Notes: generated from the sequence alone by a model not told the origin. Positions 41,541 to 50,275 are shown, numbered from the stretch's first letter. The stretch: 64,000 bases of DNA from Dehalococcoidia bacterium (GCA_035310145.1 DATGEL010000103.1:1-64000); one strand, 5' to 3'. Program-made: numbers and translations.

Positions 41541-42941
41541 CTACGCCGCGCCCACGGTCGCGCCAAGCGCAGCCAGCAGATGCCGCACGGAGGGCGCCGC
41601 GTCCAGTTCCGTGACCAGGCGCACGATCGCATTCAATCGTTCGGGCGGGAGCGCCATGCCGGCCAGAGCGCGGAACTTCGCCTCAAGCTCGGCGGGCGTG
41701 AGCGGATTCTCCGGGTCGCCCTTGGGGAACTCGACGCGGGCGTGGAACTCGCGGCCGTCGCGGGTTTGCAGACGGGCCGTGGCCGGCCAGCGCGCCGGGT
41801 ACTCGGCGTCCAGCGAGGCGTCGCGCACGCAGTGCACGCGCGGCAGCAGCGCCTGCACGGCGGGATCGCGCAGCAGCTCCTCCCTGTGCTCCGCCACGCC
41901 CGCGCGACCGAAGCGCAGCGCCACCGCGGCGCCGTACGGTAGCGAAAACTGCGCATCGACCACGGTGTGCGGGTCGAGCTTGCGCTCGCGCGGCGCCGCG
42001 ATTACGTTCCAGGCCACGCTGAGCACGCCCAGCTCCACGGCTTCGACGTCTTCGGCCTGTACGCCGCCCTCGCGCATGCACTGCAAGAGCGCGTCGAGCG
42101 GCGCCTGGTTGTAACGGCAGCAGGCGTGCGCCTTGCTGCTGGTGCGGAGCAACTCCGGATGCGACCAGTCGTCGAGCAGCGGCTCCGGCCGCGCGGCGCC
42201 GGAGAAGGCGTGGAAGAGGCCGTGCGCGTCCTCGAACACCGCCCGCGGGCCGCTGAAGCCGGCCAGCGCCAGCCGTGCCGCGATCGTGCCGCCGTGCGCC
42301 GCCCAGCCCGGGTGCAGCCGCTTCAAGAGCGAGCCGTCGCCGAGATACGCCTGCAGCCCGCCCGCCTGCGAGCCGGCGATGCCGAAGGCCGAGGCGATCT
42401 GACCCGGATCGGCGCCGAGTATTAGCCCGACGGCCGCCGCGGCGCCGAACGGGCCGCAGACCGCGGTCGGGTGAAAGCCGCGGGCGTACACTTCGGCCGG
42501 ACCGAGCGCCATGCCCACGCGCGTCATCACCTCGTAGCCGGCGACGATCGCGGCCAGCAGATCGCGCCCGGTGGCGTCGGTTGCCTCCGCGGCGGCCAAT
42601 GCGGCGGGAATCACGACCGCGCCCGGATGCGTGGACGATGGCTGGTGCGTGTCGTCCATCTCCAGTGCGTGGGAAGCGGCGCCGTTGAGCAGCGCGGCGT
42701 ATTCGGGCAGCGCCAGGGCGCGCCCCCCTATGACCGTCGCCTCGCCTGGCGGCACATGCGCCAGCCCCGCCCGCAGACGCCGCGAAGACTCGGCCGCCGA
42801 GCCGCCCAGCGCGTTGCCGAGCAAGTCGAGCAGATACGCTGTCGCCTGGCCGCACAGCTCCGCGGCGAGCGCGCGGCGGCCCTCGTAGAACGCGTACGTA
42901 CGCACGGCAAGCTGTTCGGCCAAGGTGGCGGTTGCCGGCAT
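41541..42941 (-). CDS. MmgE/PrpD family protein
   Basis: 466 aa of the PrpD/iminodisuccinate epimerase/cis-aconitate decarboxylase superfamily. HALEMDDTHQPSSTHPGAVVIPAALAAAE is the helix-rich signature with the active-site HxDDTH-type sequence, followed by GYEVMTRVGMALGP, GLQAYLGDGSLLKRLHPGWAAHGG and KAHACCRYNQAPLDALLQC. Members dehydrate 2-methylcitrate or decarboxylate similar tricarboxylates. The ATG at 42941 has TTGAGGTG five bases upstream. Lies upstream of the acyl-CoA dehydrogenase on the same strand, 39 bases apart. Confidence 0.9.
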   Translation of the reverse strand: MPATATLAEQLAVRTYAFYEGRRALAAELCGQATAYLLDLLGNALGGSAAESSRRLRAGLAHVPPGEATVIGGRALALPEYAALLNGAASHALEMDDTHQPSSTHPGAVVIPAALAAAEATDATGRDLLAAIVAGYEVMTRVGMALGPAEVYARGFHPTAVCGPFGAAAAVGLILGADPGQIASAFGIAGSQAGGLQAYLGDGSLLKRLHPGWAAHGGTIAARLALAGFSGPRAVFEDAHGLFHAFSGAARPEPLLDDWSHPELLRTSSKAHACCRYNQAPLDALLQCMREGGVQAEDVEAVELGVLSVAWNVIAAPRERKLDPHTVVDAQFSLPYGAAVALRFGRAGVAEHREELLRDPAVQALLPRVHCVRDASLDAEYPARWPATARLQTRDGREFHARVEFPKGDPENPLTPAELEAKFRALAGMALPPERLNAIVRLVTELDAAPSVRHLLAALGATVGAA

Positions 42942-43129
42942 GAGGCACCTCAACGGCGGCGCGGCGATGTGCCGTCACCGCTGCCATCCTACCGCGCGGC
43001 TACTCCGCCTGCTTCGGCAGACGGTATCAAGGCCATCGGGGTTCCCATAGCGGGGCAGCAGATTGTCTTCGATCGCCGGCTTCGAAACCATATCTTAGCC
43101 GCCGGAACCTGCGTGCTATGCTTCTGGCC

Positions 43130-43630
43130 ATGAGCGAGCCGATCGACGAGCGCCGGCTGGACGCCTGGCGCACCTTCCTCAAGACCCACGCGGCCGTGGT
43201 CGAGTGCATCGCCCGCGATCTGAGCGCGGCGGGCGTGGTGCCGCTCGAGTGGTACGACGTGCTGTCGGCGCTGTCCGGCGCGCCGGGAAGGCGGCTGCGC
43301 ATGCGCGAGCTGGCCGAGGCGATGCTGCTCAACCGCAGCAACGCCACGCGCCTCGCCGATCGGCTGGAGGCCGCGGGGCTGCTGCGGCGCGAACCGACGC
43401 CCGGCGACCGCCGCGGCACCTTCGCCGTGATCACCGACGCCGGCCTGGCGGAGCTGCGCCGCGCCTGGCCTGTTTACGCGCAGGCGATCGACGCCCGCTT
43501 CGCCCGCTTCGTCTCGCGCAAGGAGGCGGCGCAGCTCGGCGAGCTGCTCGGCCGCGTGTATGCCGCCACCCCGGCTGCCGCGCCCGTGCCCGGTTCGCAG
43601 GCGCGCGCCGCCCGCGGCGTTTCCGTGTGA
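43130..43630 (+). CDS. MarR-family transcriptional regulator (second)
   Basis: 166 aa from the ATG at 43130 (an ATG at 43118 is also in frame; neither has a good ribosome binding site and the transcript may be leaderless). LEWYDVLSALSGAPGRRLRMRELAEAMLLNRSNATRLADRLEAAGLL is the MarR winged helix; wing RREPTPGDRRGTFAVITDAG. Divergent from the MmgE/PrpD-dehydrogenase-MaoC cluster and probably its repressor. Confidence 0.88.
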   Translation: MSEPIDERRLDAWRTFLKTHAAVVECIARDLSAAGVVPLEWYDVLSALSGAPGRRLRMRELAEAMLLNRSNATRLADRLEAAGLLRREPTPGDRRGTFAVITDAGLAELRRAWPVYAQAIDARFARFVSRKEAAQLGELLGRVYAATPAAAPVPGSQARAARGVSV

Positions 43631-43713
43631 GGCCGTCCGGGTGTTCGGGGACCGCGTCGCCGTGCGCCGTTCTGTCACCGGGAAAACCCGACGGCTGCCT
43701 GCGCCCATCATCA

Positions 43714-43741
43714 TTGTCAAGCGGCTTACGTGCGATAAGAT
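43714..43741 (+). promoter_or_regulatory. Promoter giving a leaderless HxlR transcript
   Basis: -35 TTGTCA (43714-43719), 16-base spacer and -10 TAAGAT (43736-43741). The start point expected six to seven bases further falls on the ATG at 43748, so the mRNA should be leaderless or nearly so. The sequence TTGTCAAGCG recurs on the + strand at 1774-1783, where its complement is the -35 of the FAD gene. Confidence 0.45.
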
Positions 43742-43747
43742 AAGGAC

Positions 43748-44092
43748 ATGGACGAGCATGTCCCGGTCAGTGCCTTCTGCCCCTATTTCCACCACGCCGT
43801 AGAGTTGATCGGCCGGCGCTGGACGGGCGCGGTGTTGCGCGCCATGCTCGGCGGCGTCGTGCGCTTCAGCGATCTGACCCATGCGATCCCCGGCCTCAGC
43901 GACCGCATGCTCTCGGAGCGGCTCAAAGAGCTGGAAGCAGAGGGCATCGTCGAGCGTTCCGTAATCCCCGAAACGCCGGTGCGCATCGAATACCGGCTCA
44001 CGGCCAAGGGCCGCGCTCTCGGCACGGTGGTCGCGGCCATGGGCGACTGGGCGCATGACTGGCTCTCGCCCGAGGTCGTCGCCCGGCGCTAG
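43748..44092 (+). CDS. HxlR-family transcriptional regulator
   Basis: 114 aa. CPYFHHAVELIGRRWTGAVLRAMLGGVVRFSDLTHAIPGLSDRMLSERLKELEAEGIVER is the HxlR winged helix with the N-terminal Cys characteristic of redox or electrophile sensing members (residue 11), then the wing VIPETPVRIEYRLTAKG. Follows the MarR gene by 117 bases with its own promoter. Target genes are not evident; HxlR proteins usually act on themselves or a divergent gene, but no divergent neighbour exists. Confidence 0.9.
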   Translation: MDEHVPVSAFCPYFHHAVELIGRRWTGAVLRAMLGGVVRFSDLTHAIPGLSDRMLSERLKELEAEGIVERSVIPETPVRIEYRLTAKGRALGTVVAAMGDWAHDWLSPEVVARR

Positions 44093-44307
44093 CATCTACC
44101 GGCCGCGACCACCCTCCCACGCGTTCGTTCCCCTGTAGTTGCCTGCCTGCACGGCGCGCATGCCTACTTCGGCGCGCCGCGGAGTAGCCCGCTGGCCAAA
44201 AGTCCTATCCGGGACAGTTCATTAGTGTGATGGGGTAGTGAGGGGCGCCGCCGCACACTGGTGATAGAGGACGGTTGCAGCCGTCGGCCGGGATAGGGGA
44301 ACACGCG

Positions 44308-44487
44308 ATGTACTCGTGCATTATTTGCCACTTCGATACGGAACTGGACGATGTCGCCGTGCCGGGCGGCGCCCGCAGTTGCGTGTGTCTGCGCTGCTAC
44401 TCTCGAGAAACCAGGTCCGAGCGCCCGATGCCCAGGCGCCTGCGCCAGGATCTGATCGCCACACTGGCCGGGATCGGCGTCGCCTGA
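44308..44487 (+). CDS. Small zinc-ribbon protein (59 aa)
   Basis: Starts MYSCIICHFDTELDDVAVPGG with C4-x2-C7 and C28-x2-C31 (CVCLRC), a four-cysteine treble or ribbon that should bind zinc, followed by a basic helix (RRLRQDLIATLAGIGV). A good ribosome binding site (AGGGGA) sits nine bases upstream. Too short for confident family placement; similar small proteins are common as orphan genes in this phylum. Followed by a hairpin terminator at 44586-44615. Confidence 0.6.
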   Translation: MYSCIICHFDTELDDVAVPGGARSCVCLRCYSRETRSERPMPRRLRQDLIATLAGIGVA

Positions 44488-44585
44488 TGCAGCCGCTTGC
44501 CGCGCTGACCGAGGAGCGTTGCGAGCTTGCACCATGAGATCGGCGGCCCTGCCCCGACCCGTGCGCGTCCTTCACTCGCTCTTGA

Positions 44586-44615
44586 GCAACGGCCGGCGTC
44601 CATACCGGCCGTTGC
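44586..44615 (+). terminator. Hairpin terminator, plus strand
   Basis: Perfect 11-bp arms GCAACGGCCGG (44586-44596) and CCGGCCGTTGC (44605-44615) with loop CGTCCATA; followed by TGCTGTCTGTTT, a weak T-tract. Placed 99 bases after the zinc-ribbon gene. Confidence 0.55.
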
Positions 44616-44740
44616 TGCTGTCTGTTTCCTGCTGCCTTGATGATTCGGCTCTCGGGTAGCGAATGCTGAACGGCTCAACTCCGCTGCTGCAGGTCGTGAA
44701 GCGCCGCCGCCGGCGCGCATGGCGGCGCCGGAAAAGCGAG

Positions 44741-44771
44741 GGACGGGAGCGCACTATCGGCGCTCCCGTCC
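44741..44771 (-). terminator. Hairpin terminator, minus strand (MBL gene)
   Basis: 12-bp arms GGACGGGAGCGC (44741-44752) and GCGCTCCCGTCC (44760-44771), 7-base loop. On the minus strand it is followed by CTCGCTTTTC, a short T-run. Lies 31 bases beyond the stop codon of the MBL gene. Confidence 0.6.
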
Positions 44772-44802
44772 TGCATGGCGACTTTCGCCGCGTGGCGCCG
44801 GC

Positions 44803-45573
44803 TCAGTCGCCGACGGCCGCGGCGCGGGGCATCACCCAGATGCTGCGCGGCTCGGCGCCATGCAGGGTGATACCGGCGTCCGTGGCCGAGGGTTCAATCT
44901 GGCTGGTGATGCGGATGCTGGTGGGAATCAGATACTCGACCGAGCCGCCCTTCAGCCGGAACGGCCGGTCGTGGCCGGGATAGAGCACGGAGCAGTGTGA
45001 GGTGATCTTGCGGGCGCTCTCGCGCGCCTCGGCTTCCGTCGCGAAGATCAGGTAGGGCGAGCCGGCGAGGGCGCAGCGGGCGTTGGGCAGGGCGTCGCCG
45101 GTGACGCCGATCGTCTCGCCGTTGTTCTCCACCAGCAGCGTCATGCTGCCGACCGTATGGCCGGGCGTGTCGAGGATGCGCACGCCTTTGTCGATCTCGT
45201 CGCCCTCGCGTACAGACCGCAGCTTCATCTGCTCGAGAATCAGGCCGGTGTAGCTCGGCGTGGCCCAGTCGGCCGGATCGGGTTTGGCGGCGTACCTGCG
45301 CTCGGCCTCGTGCACCAGCACCTCGGCGTTGCTGAAGAGGTCGATGTTGAGCATATGGTCCCAGTGGGCGTGGGTGAGCACGACGGTGTCGATGTCCTGC
45401 GGGCGCAGACCGCGTTCGCGTAGCTTCGCCAGCAGCAGTTCGCGGCGGCCGGTGTGCGCGACATCGACCAGGATCGTCTTCGAGCCGCGCACCAGCGTGA
45501 CGCCGCAGAAGGCGGGGCTGCCCTGATCGGTGCCCAACGAGAAGCCCTGGAGCAGCAGTTCGACCTCGGCCAC
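44803..45573 (-). CDS. Metallo-beta-lactamase-fold hydrolase (lactonase type)
   Basis: 256 aa. HAHWDH (H68, H70, D72, H73) in VVLTHAHWDHMLNIDLF, then DTPGHTVGSMTL, VTGDALP and LYPGHDRPF supply all metal ligands of the AHL-lactonase/hydroxyacylglutathione-type MBL fold. A GTG start at 45573 is chosen because AGGAGG lies seven bases upstream; a start nine codons further up has no such site. Cytoplasmic; likely hydrolyses a lactone or thioester. Confidence 0.88.
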   Translation of the reverse strand: MAEVELLLQGFSLGTDQGSPAFCGVTLVRGSKTILVDVAHTGRRELLLAKLRERGLRPQDIDTVVLTHAHWDHMLNIDLFSNAEVLVHEAERRYAAKPDPADWATPSYTGLILEQMKLRSVREGDEIDKGVRILDTPGHTVGSMTLLVENNGETIGVTGDALPNARCALAGSPYLIFATEAEARESARKITSHCSVLYPGHDRPFRLKGGSVEYLIPTSIRITSQIEPSATDAGITLHGAEPRSIWVMPRAAAVGD

Positions 45574-45771
45574 GGCCTGCCTCCTGTTTCGTATCCGCAC
45601 GGCGACGCGCCGCCCTATGGGTAGCGCCAGGCGGGCAGCCTGTCAAGGGGCCGAAAACAGGGCCACACCGCGGGCGGCTGGACTTTTATCCACCCTCGCG
45701 GCATGGTGGAACGGCCGGAGGCCGCTCCCGCGGCCGGCTGAGCACATCCGCGATCGAAGGAGCGGCGGGCC

Positions 45772-46242
45772 ATGGCGACGCGCGAACGCGAACTCGAAGC
45801 CCTGCACACCAACACCAACGCGCTGCTGAGCGAGCTGCGCGATCTGCCGGAGGCGAAGCTCACCGAAGTCTGGCTCGGCAGCTGGTCGGCGCGCGAGTTG
45901 CTGGTCCATCTCGGCGCCTGGTGCAACATGATGGGCCAGGCCTACGAGCGCATGGCCCGTGGCGAGCGGCCTTCCCCGGAAGGCGTCGATCTCTCGGACA
46001 ACGATGGGATGAACGCGCGCTACGTCGAAGAGGCGCACGGTAAGAGCATCGCGCAGGTGCGCAAGGACCTGGAGACCGGCATGGCCCGCTTTGAGGCCGC
46101 GGCGAAGGCCTTGCCCGAGGACCGTTTCGCCGAGGGCAAGACGGCCATGCGCATCATGCAGACGATCGCCGGCCACCCGCTGGAGCACATCGAGGAGGTC
46201 CGCGCCTGGCGGCACGGCGCCCCGGCGCCAGGCCGAGATTGA
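45772..46242 (+). CDS. DinB-like four-helix-bundle protein (ClbS/DfsB type)
   Basis: 156 aa. SWSARELLVHLGAWCNMMGQAYERM and GHPLEHIEEVRAWR supply the two histidine-containing helices of the DinB/maleylpyruvate isomerase-like metalloenzyme fold; the ClbS group is suggested by ELRDLPEAKLTEVWLGSWSARELLVH. Members handle small electrophiles or act as thiol transferases. Good ribosome binding site (GGAGCGGCGGG). Stands alone between the MBL gene and the epimerase gene. Confidence 0.72.
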   Translation: MATRERELEALHTNTNALLSELRDLPEAKLTEVWLGSWSARELLVHLGAWCNMMGQAYERMARGERPSPEGVDLSDNDGMNARYVEEAHGKSIAQVRKDLETGMARFEAAAKALPEDRFAEGKTAMRIMQTIAGHPLEHIEEVRAWRHGAPAPGRD

Positions 46243-46255
46243 CGTAACCGCGCGG

Positions 46256-46310
46256 GCAACGGATCGTGTAGGGGCGCATTGGCATGAATGGTGCGCCCTT
46301 TTCGTCGCCC
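46256..46310. repeat. Second repeat type, GTAGGGGCGCA hairpin
   Basis: GGGCGCA and TGCGCCC form an inverted repeat around 46274-46304 in the gap between the DinB and epimerase genes. Related GTAGGGGCG starts occur near 31257 and 47174, again in gaps. Confidence 0.4.
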
Positions 46311-46358
46311 CGACGGATCGCGCATCCGCGGAGACGCCGCCTCAGGAGGCTCGCATCG

Positions 46359-47177
46359 ATGCTCAAGAAGATCCATCACGTCGGCGTGGTCGTGCGCAGC
46401 GCGGACGAGGCGCTGCGCTTCTACCGCGACACGCTCGGCCTGTCCGTCGCCAAGGACGCGGTGATCGAGGATCAGGGCGTGCGCGGCGTGCTGCTGCCCG
46501 CCGGCGAATCCGAGATCGAGCTGCTGGAGCCGACGCGCGAGGGCACCGGTGTCGCCCGCTTCCTGGAGAAGGGCGAAGGGCTGCACCACGTCTGCTTCGA
46601 GAGCGACGACGTGGGCGCCGAGCTGGCCGCGGCGAAGGCGAAGGGGCTGCGGCTGATCGATGAGCAGCCGCGCCAGGGCCTCGCCGGCATGATCGGCTTC
46701 ATCCATCCGGGCGCCACGCACGGCGTGCTGGTCGAGTTCGCCACGCCGCCAGCGGGCGGCCACGCGCCCGCGCCCGGCCCGCTCGTCAAGAACTTCGACC
46801 ACGCCGTCTTCGCCGTGAAAGACCTCGACGCCGGCTGCCGCACCTGGGAGAACAACTTCGGCTTTACGACGAAGGAGCGGCGCGAGGTGGCCGCGCTGGG
46901 CATCTCCAACGCGATCTTGCCCGTGGCCGGCGCCAACGCCTTCGTCGAGCTGATCACGCCGCTGGGCGAGGGCGCCGTCTCGAAGTTCCTGGACGAGAAG
47001 GGCGAGGGGATGTACCTGATCTCGCTCGCGGTTGCGGACATCGAGAAGGCCGTCGCCGCGCTGCGCGAGGCCGGCGTGCGCGTAGGCGACCCGGCGGGCG
47101 CCGCCGGCAGCCGGCTGGCTTTCGTTAGCCCGCGCAACACCCACGGCGTCTCGATTCAACTTCGCGAGCGGGTGTAG
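46359..47177 (+). CDS. Methylmalonyl-CoA epimerase-like protein, two VOC domains
   Basis: 272 aa. Domain 1 (1-130): KKIHHVGVVVRSADEALRFYRDTLGL, GLHHVCFESDDV and GVLVEFA, the metal-binding pattern of methylmalonyl-CoA epimerase (HHVG...HHVCFE...E). Domain 2 (about 140-272): NFDHAVFAVKDLDAGCRTWENNFGF and AFVELITPLG, a second VOC module in which the metal set is less complete. Epimerase would interconvert (R)- and (S)-methylmalonyl-CoA. AGGAGG is nine bases before the ATG. Followed by mutase B12 subunit and meaB, consistent with the propionate pathway. Confidence 0.85.
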   Translation: MLKKIHHVGVVVRSADEALRFYRDTLGLSVAKDAVIEDQGVRGVLLPAGESEIELLEPTREGTGVARFLEKGEGLHHVCFESDDVGAELAAAKAKGLRLIDEQPRQGLAGMIGFIHPGATHGVLVEFATPPAGGHAPAPGPLVKNFDHAVFAVKDLDAGCRTWENNFGFTTKERREVAALGISNAILPVAGANAFVELITPLGEGAVSKFLDEKGEGMYLISLAVADIEKAVAALREAGVRVGDPAGAAGSRLAFVSPRNTHGVSIQLRERV

Positions 47178-47434
47178 GGGCGGAGCAGGGCAGGTGAGTC
47201 TCGGTCGCCACACCATGCCGGCGGGCGCCCACGGTGCAAGCACCGCGGCGAAGCCGCCTCAGGTTCGGGGGGTGAGCGCCATGGGCGAGTTAGCGCCCAT
47301 CCAATACCGACGCTCGCCCTCTACGACCATCGGAGATTGCCGCAGTCGGGGACCGCTCGCAGTCAAATCAACACGCCAGTCACCGTATCGGGGGTGAGAG
47401 GGGGCGTGCCCCCTATGACCATCGGAGATCTCAA
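47178..47434. repeat. Repeat-rich gap before the mutase subunit
   Basis: Contains two copies of a CTAYGACCATCGGAGAT motif (47320-47334 and 47413-47430), a hairpin ATGGGCG-AGTTAG-CGCCCAT (47281-47300), and AGGGGGC-GT-GCCCCCT before the second copy. The hairpin and the motif recur at 48858-48912 before the DUF2344 gene. The motif's GGAG serves as the ribosome binding site of the downstream gene in both places. Confidence 0.55.
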
Positions 47435-47842
47435 ATGACCTTGGAACGAAAAATTCGCGTGCTGATCGCAAAGCCGGGGCTGGATGGCCATGATCGCGGC
47501 GCCAAGGTGGTGGCGCGGGCGCTGCGCGACGCCGGCATGGAAGTCATCTACACCGGCATCCGCCAGACGCCGCAGATGATTGCCGAAGCCGCGCTGCAGG
47601 AAGACGTGGATGTCGTCGGCCTCAGCATCCTCTCCGGCGCGCACATGGAGCTGTTTCCGCGCATCGTAGAGGAGCTGAAGAAGCGCGGCGTGGACGACGT
47701 GTTGCTCTTCGCCGGCGGCATCATCCCCGAAGAGGACACGCCGATGCTGGAGCAACTCGGCTTCAAGGCCGTCTTCCGCCCCGGCAGCTCCACCAACGAC
47801 ATCATTGAATACGTCCGTTCGCACGTGGGCGCCCCGGCGTGA
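47435..47842 (+). CDS. Methylmalonyl-CoA mutase B12-binding subunit
   Basis: 135 aa, the stand-alone cobalamin-binding domain (C-terminal part of methylmalonyl-CoA mutase). [30 protein letters not shown] contains the DGHDRG loop whose His replaces the lower axial base; SILSGAHM and FAGGIIP are the other conserved loops. No catalytic (TIM-barrel) subunit gene lies in the window, so it must partner one elsewhere. Overlaps meaB by four bases (GTGA), and the GGAGAT before the start is part of a repeat motif. Confidence 0.92.
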   Translation: MTLERKIRVLIAKPGLDGHDRGAKVVARALRDAGMEVIYTGIRQTPQMIAEAALQEDVDVVGLSILSGAHMELFPRIVEELKKRGVDDVLLFAGGIIPEEDTPMLEQLGFKAVFRPGSSTNDIIEYVRSHVGAPA

Positions 47843-48813
47843 CTGCAGCCAGCAACGACTTCCATGATTACATCGAGGGCTATCTCGAGCGCGTGCTGCG
47901 CGGCGAGCGCCGCCCCCTCTCGCGCGTGATCACCTGGGTGCAGGAGAACCTGCCCGAGGGCCGCGCCGCCGTGCGCGACCTCTTCCGCCATACCGGCCAC
48001 GCGCACACGGTCGGCGTCACCGGCTCGGCCGGCTCCGGCAAGAGCACGCTCACCGGCGCCCTGGCGCGGGAGGAGCGCAAACGCGGGCGCAGCGTCGGCA
48101 TCATCGCCGTCGATCCCTCGAGCCCCTTCACCGGCGGCGCGATCCTGGGCGACCGCATCCGCATGCAGGATCTCACCAACGACGAGGGCATCTTCGTGCG
48201 CAGCATGGCCACGCGCCAGTCGCTCGGCGGGCTCACGGCCATGGCGGCCGACGTGATCAGCGTCATGGACGCTTCCGGCAAGGACGTCGTGCTGGTGGAG
48301 ACGGTCGGCGCCGGCCAGGATGAAGTCGACATCGCCCGCACGGCACAGACGACCTGCCTCGTGCTCACACCCGGCGCCGGCGACGACATCCAGACGATGA
48401 AGGCCGGGATCATGGAGATCGCCGACATCCTCGTCGTCAACAAGGCGGACCTTGCCGGCGCCGACATTCTCATGAGCCAGCTCAAGGCGCTGCTCTCGTA
48501 TTCCGAGCACGGCGACTGGATCATCCCGATCGTGCGCGTGGTCTCGACCAGGGGCGAGGGCATTCCCGAGCTGGCCGACGCGATCGACCGGCACCGCGAG
48601 TATCTGGAAAGCTCCGGCAAGCTGGCGCAGCGGCGGCTGGAACGCTCCCGCCACCAGATCGTGGAGGCCGTGCGCGCCGAGGTCATGCGCCGCTACCTCA
48701 GCGGCGAAGGCGGCACGCAGCTCGATGAGCTGGCGCGGCGCGTGGCCGAGCGCGACCTCGACCCGCACTCGGCCGCGATCGAGCTGATCGAAGGGGCCGC
48801 GCGGGCGGAGTGA
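47839..48813 (+). CDS. meaB: Methylmalonyl-CoA mutase chaperone GTPase MeaB
   Basis: 324 aa G3E-family GTPase. Walker [46 protein letters not shown] (switch/Walker B) and NKAD are all present. Loads and protects adenosylcobalamin on the mutase. GTG start at 47839 overlaps the preceding TGA. The C-terminal dimerisation region ([35 protein letters not shown]) is complete. Confidence 0.95.
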   Translation: MTAASNDFHDYIEGYLERVLRGERRPLSRVITWVQENLPEGRAAVRDLFRHTGHAHTVGVTGSAGSGKSTLTGALAREERKRGRSVGIIAVDPSSPFTGGAILGDRIRMQDLTNDEGIFVRSMATRQSLGGLTAMAADVISVMDASGKDVVLVETVGAGQDEVDIARTAQTTCLVLTPGAGDDIQTMKAGIMEIADILVVNKADLAGADILMSQLKALLSYSEHGDWIIPIVRVVSTRGEGIPELADAIDRHREYLESSGKLAQRRLERSRHQIVEAVRAEVMRRYLSGEGGTQLDELARRVAERDLDPHSAAIELIEGAARAE

Positions 48814-48857
48814 AGGCACCTGCCCGCACGGCGGGCAACTCTGCTGAGGTGACCGTC

Positions 48858-48928
48858 ATGGGCGAGTGATCGCCCATCTCAAACGAACGCGTGCCCCCTA
48901 CGACCAACGGAGTGCTTGGGAGTGCTTG
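48858..48928. repeat. Hairpin plus tandem ribosome-binding-site decamer
   Basis: Hairpin ATGGGCG-AGTGAT-CGCCCAT (48858-48877), then CCCCCTACGACCAACGGAG, and the decamer GGAGTGCTTG twice in tandem (48909-48918 and 48919-48928) immediately before the ATG at 48930. The second decamer carries GGAG eight bases from the start. Confidence 0.55.
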
Positions 48929-48929
48929 A

Positions 48930-49598
48930 ATGAGCGCCAAAGTGCAGCGGCTGCGCCTGAGCTACGCGCGCGGGCACGAATTGCAGTACGTTTCGCACCT
49001 GGACATGTTGCGCTTCTGGGAGCGCACGCTGCGCCGCGCCCACGCGCCCGTGGCCTACTCCGAGGGCTTCACGCCGCACCCACAGATCAACCTCGGCCCG
49101 CCGCTCGCCGTGGGCCAGACCGGCCGCGCCGAGCTAATCGACGTCTTTCTCGCCGAAGCCTGGACGCCGGAACGCTTCCGCGACGCGCTGGCGCCGCAAC
49201 TGCCGCCGGGGCTGAGCCTGGCGCGGGTGGCCGAGGCGCCGCTGGAGGAGCCGTCCCTGCAGTCGCAGCTGCGCGCCGCCGAGTACGAGCTGCAGCTGCA
49301 GCCAGGCGCCGATCTCGGCGCGATCGAGCAGCGGATCGCCGCCTTCCTCGCCGCCGAGACGTTCCCCTGGGAGCACGTGCGCGAGAAAGAGACGCGCCGT
49401 TACGATCTGCGCCCGCTGGTGCTCGATCTGCGGCTAGAGCGCCGCGCCGACGGCCCCGTGCTCACGGCGCGGCTGCGGGCCGAGGAAGGCGCGACGGCGC
49501 GGCCCGACCAGCTTGCTGCCGCGCTCGGCATCGCGGCCGCGCTGCGGCACATCGAGCGCGCGGCGCTGATCCTCGCCGCGCCGGTCGCCCGCCGGTGA
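48930..49598 (+). CDS. TIGR03936/DUF2344 radical-SAM-associated protein
   Basis: 222 aa. RLRLSYARGHELQYVSHLDMLRFWERTLRRAHAPVAYSEGFTPHPQINLGPPLAVG is diagnostic of DUF2344, which usually is fused to or follows a B12-binding radical SAM protein (TIGR03960). Here that partner is not adjacent. Role is unknown, perhaps in RNA modification. Overlaps the phosphatase gene by four bases, so translation is coupled. Confidence 0.88.
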   Translation: MSAKVQRLRLSYARGHELQYVSHLDMLRFWERTLRRAHAPVAYSEGFTPHPQINLGPPLAVGQTGRAELIDVFLAEAWTPERFRDALAPQLPPGLSLARVAEAPLEEPSLQSQLRAAEYELQLQPGADLGAIEQRIAAFLAAETFPWEHVREKETRRYDLRPLVLDLRLERRADGPVLTARLRAEEGATARPDQLAAALGIAAALRHIERAALILAAPVARR

Positions 49599-50275
49599 CC
49601 GCGCCGCCCGAGCTGCTGCGGCTGCTGCTGCTGCGCCATGCGCAGACCGCGCACAACCGCGACGGCCTCGTGCAGGGCCGTGCCGACAATCCGCTCAGCG
49701 AGCTGGGTCAACGGCAGGCGGCGGCGCTGGCCGAACGGCTGAGCACCGCGCCGCTCGAAGCGATCTACAGCAGTCCCCTGGTGCGCGCCCGCCAGACTGC
49801 CGAGGCGATCGCCGCGCCGCATGGCCTCGGCGTCGCAATCGAGCCGGACCTGATCGAGATGGACATCGGCGCGATGGAGGGGCTCAGCGGCGCCGAGCTG
49901 CGCGAGCGCTTCCCCGAGTTCATGAAGGCCTGGCTCTCGCAGGACGCGGGCGGCGCCGCCATGCCCGGCGGCGAAAGCCTGGCGCAGGTGCAGGCGCGGG
50001 CGATGGCCGTGGTCGAGCGTGTGATCGCCCGCCATCCTGCCGGCGTGGCGGCCGTGGTGAGCCACAACTTCGTATTGCTGACCGTGCTCTGCGCGATCCT
50101 CGGCCTGCCCCTGCACGAGTTCCGCCGGCTGCGCCAGGGCGTCGCCAGCCTGGCGATCGTCGAGGTGCTGCCAGGGCAGCGGCGGCTGGTCAGCTTCAAC
50201 GACCTCTGCCATCTTGAGGCCGCCGGCCTGCTGGGCGAAGACCCGTGGCACGTCCGCCGCGGACTGCCCCTGTAG
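49595..50275 (+). CDS. Histidine phosphatase family protein (phosphoglycerate mutase-like)
   Basis: 226 aa. LLLLRHAQTAHNRDGLVQGRADNPLSELG is the RHG-type N-terminus with Ala for Gly, IEMDIGAMEGL contains the family's catalytic Glu region, and VVSHNFV supplies the second His. Family members include cobalamin-pathway CobC, Fru-2,6-P2 phosphatase and PGM-like enzymes. GTG start overlaps the preceding TGA. Confidence 0.9.
   Translation: MTAPPELLRLLLLRHAQTAHNRDGLVQGRADNPLSELGQRQAAALAERLSTAPLEAIYSSPLVRARQTAEAIAAPHGLGVAIEPDLIEMDIGAMEGLSGAELRERFPEFMKAWLSQDAGGAAMPGGESLAQVQARAMAVVERVIARHPAGVAAVVSHNFVLLTVLCAILGLPLHEFRRLRQGVASLAIVEVLPGQRRLVSFNDLCHLEAAGLLGEDPWHVRRGLPL

Larger units (their letters stand above)
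44488..44802. other. Intergenic region with two terminators
   Basis: 315 bases between the zinc-ribbon gene and the convergent MBL gene. Holds the two hairpin terminators listed below and no convincing gene. Confidence 0.55.

Noticed and set aside
44164-44535. 123-codon minus-strand frame opposite the small zinc-ribbon gene
   Set aside because: No motif and no ribosome binding site, while the plus strand has a CxxC...CxxC protein with a good one.
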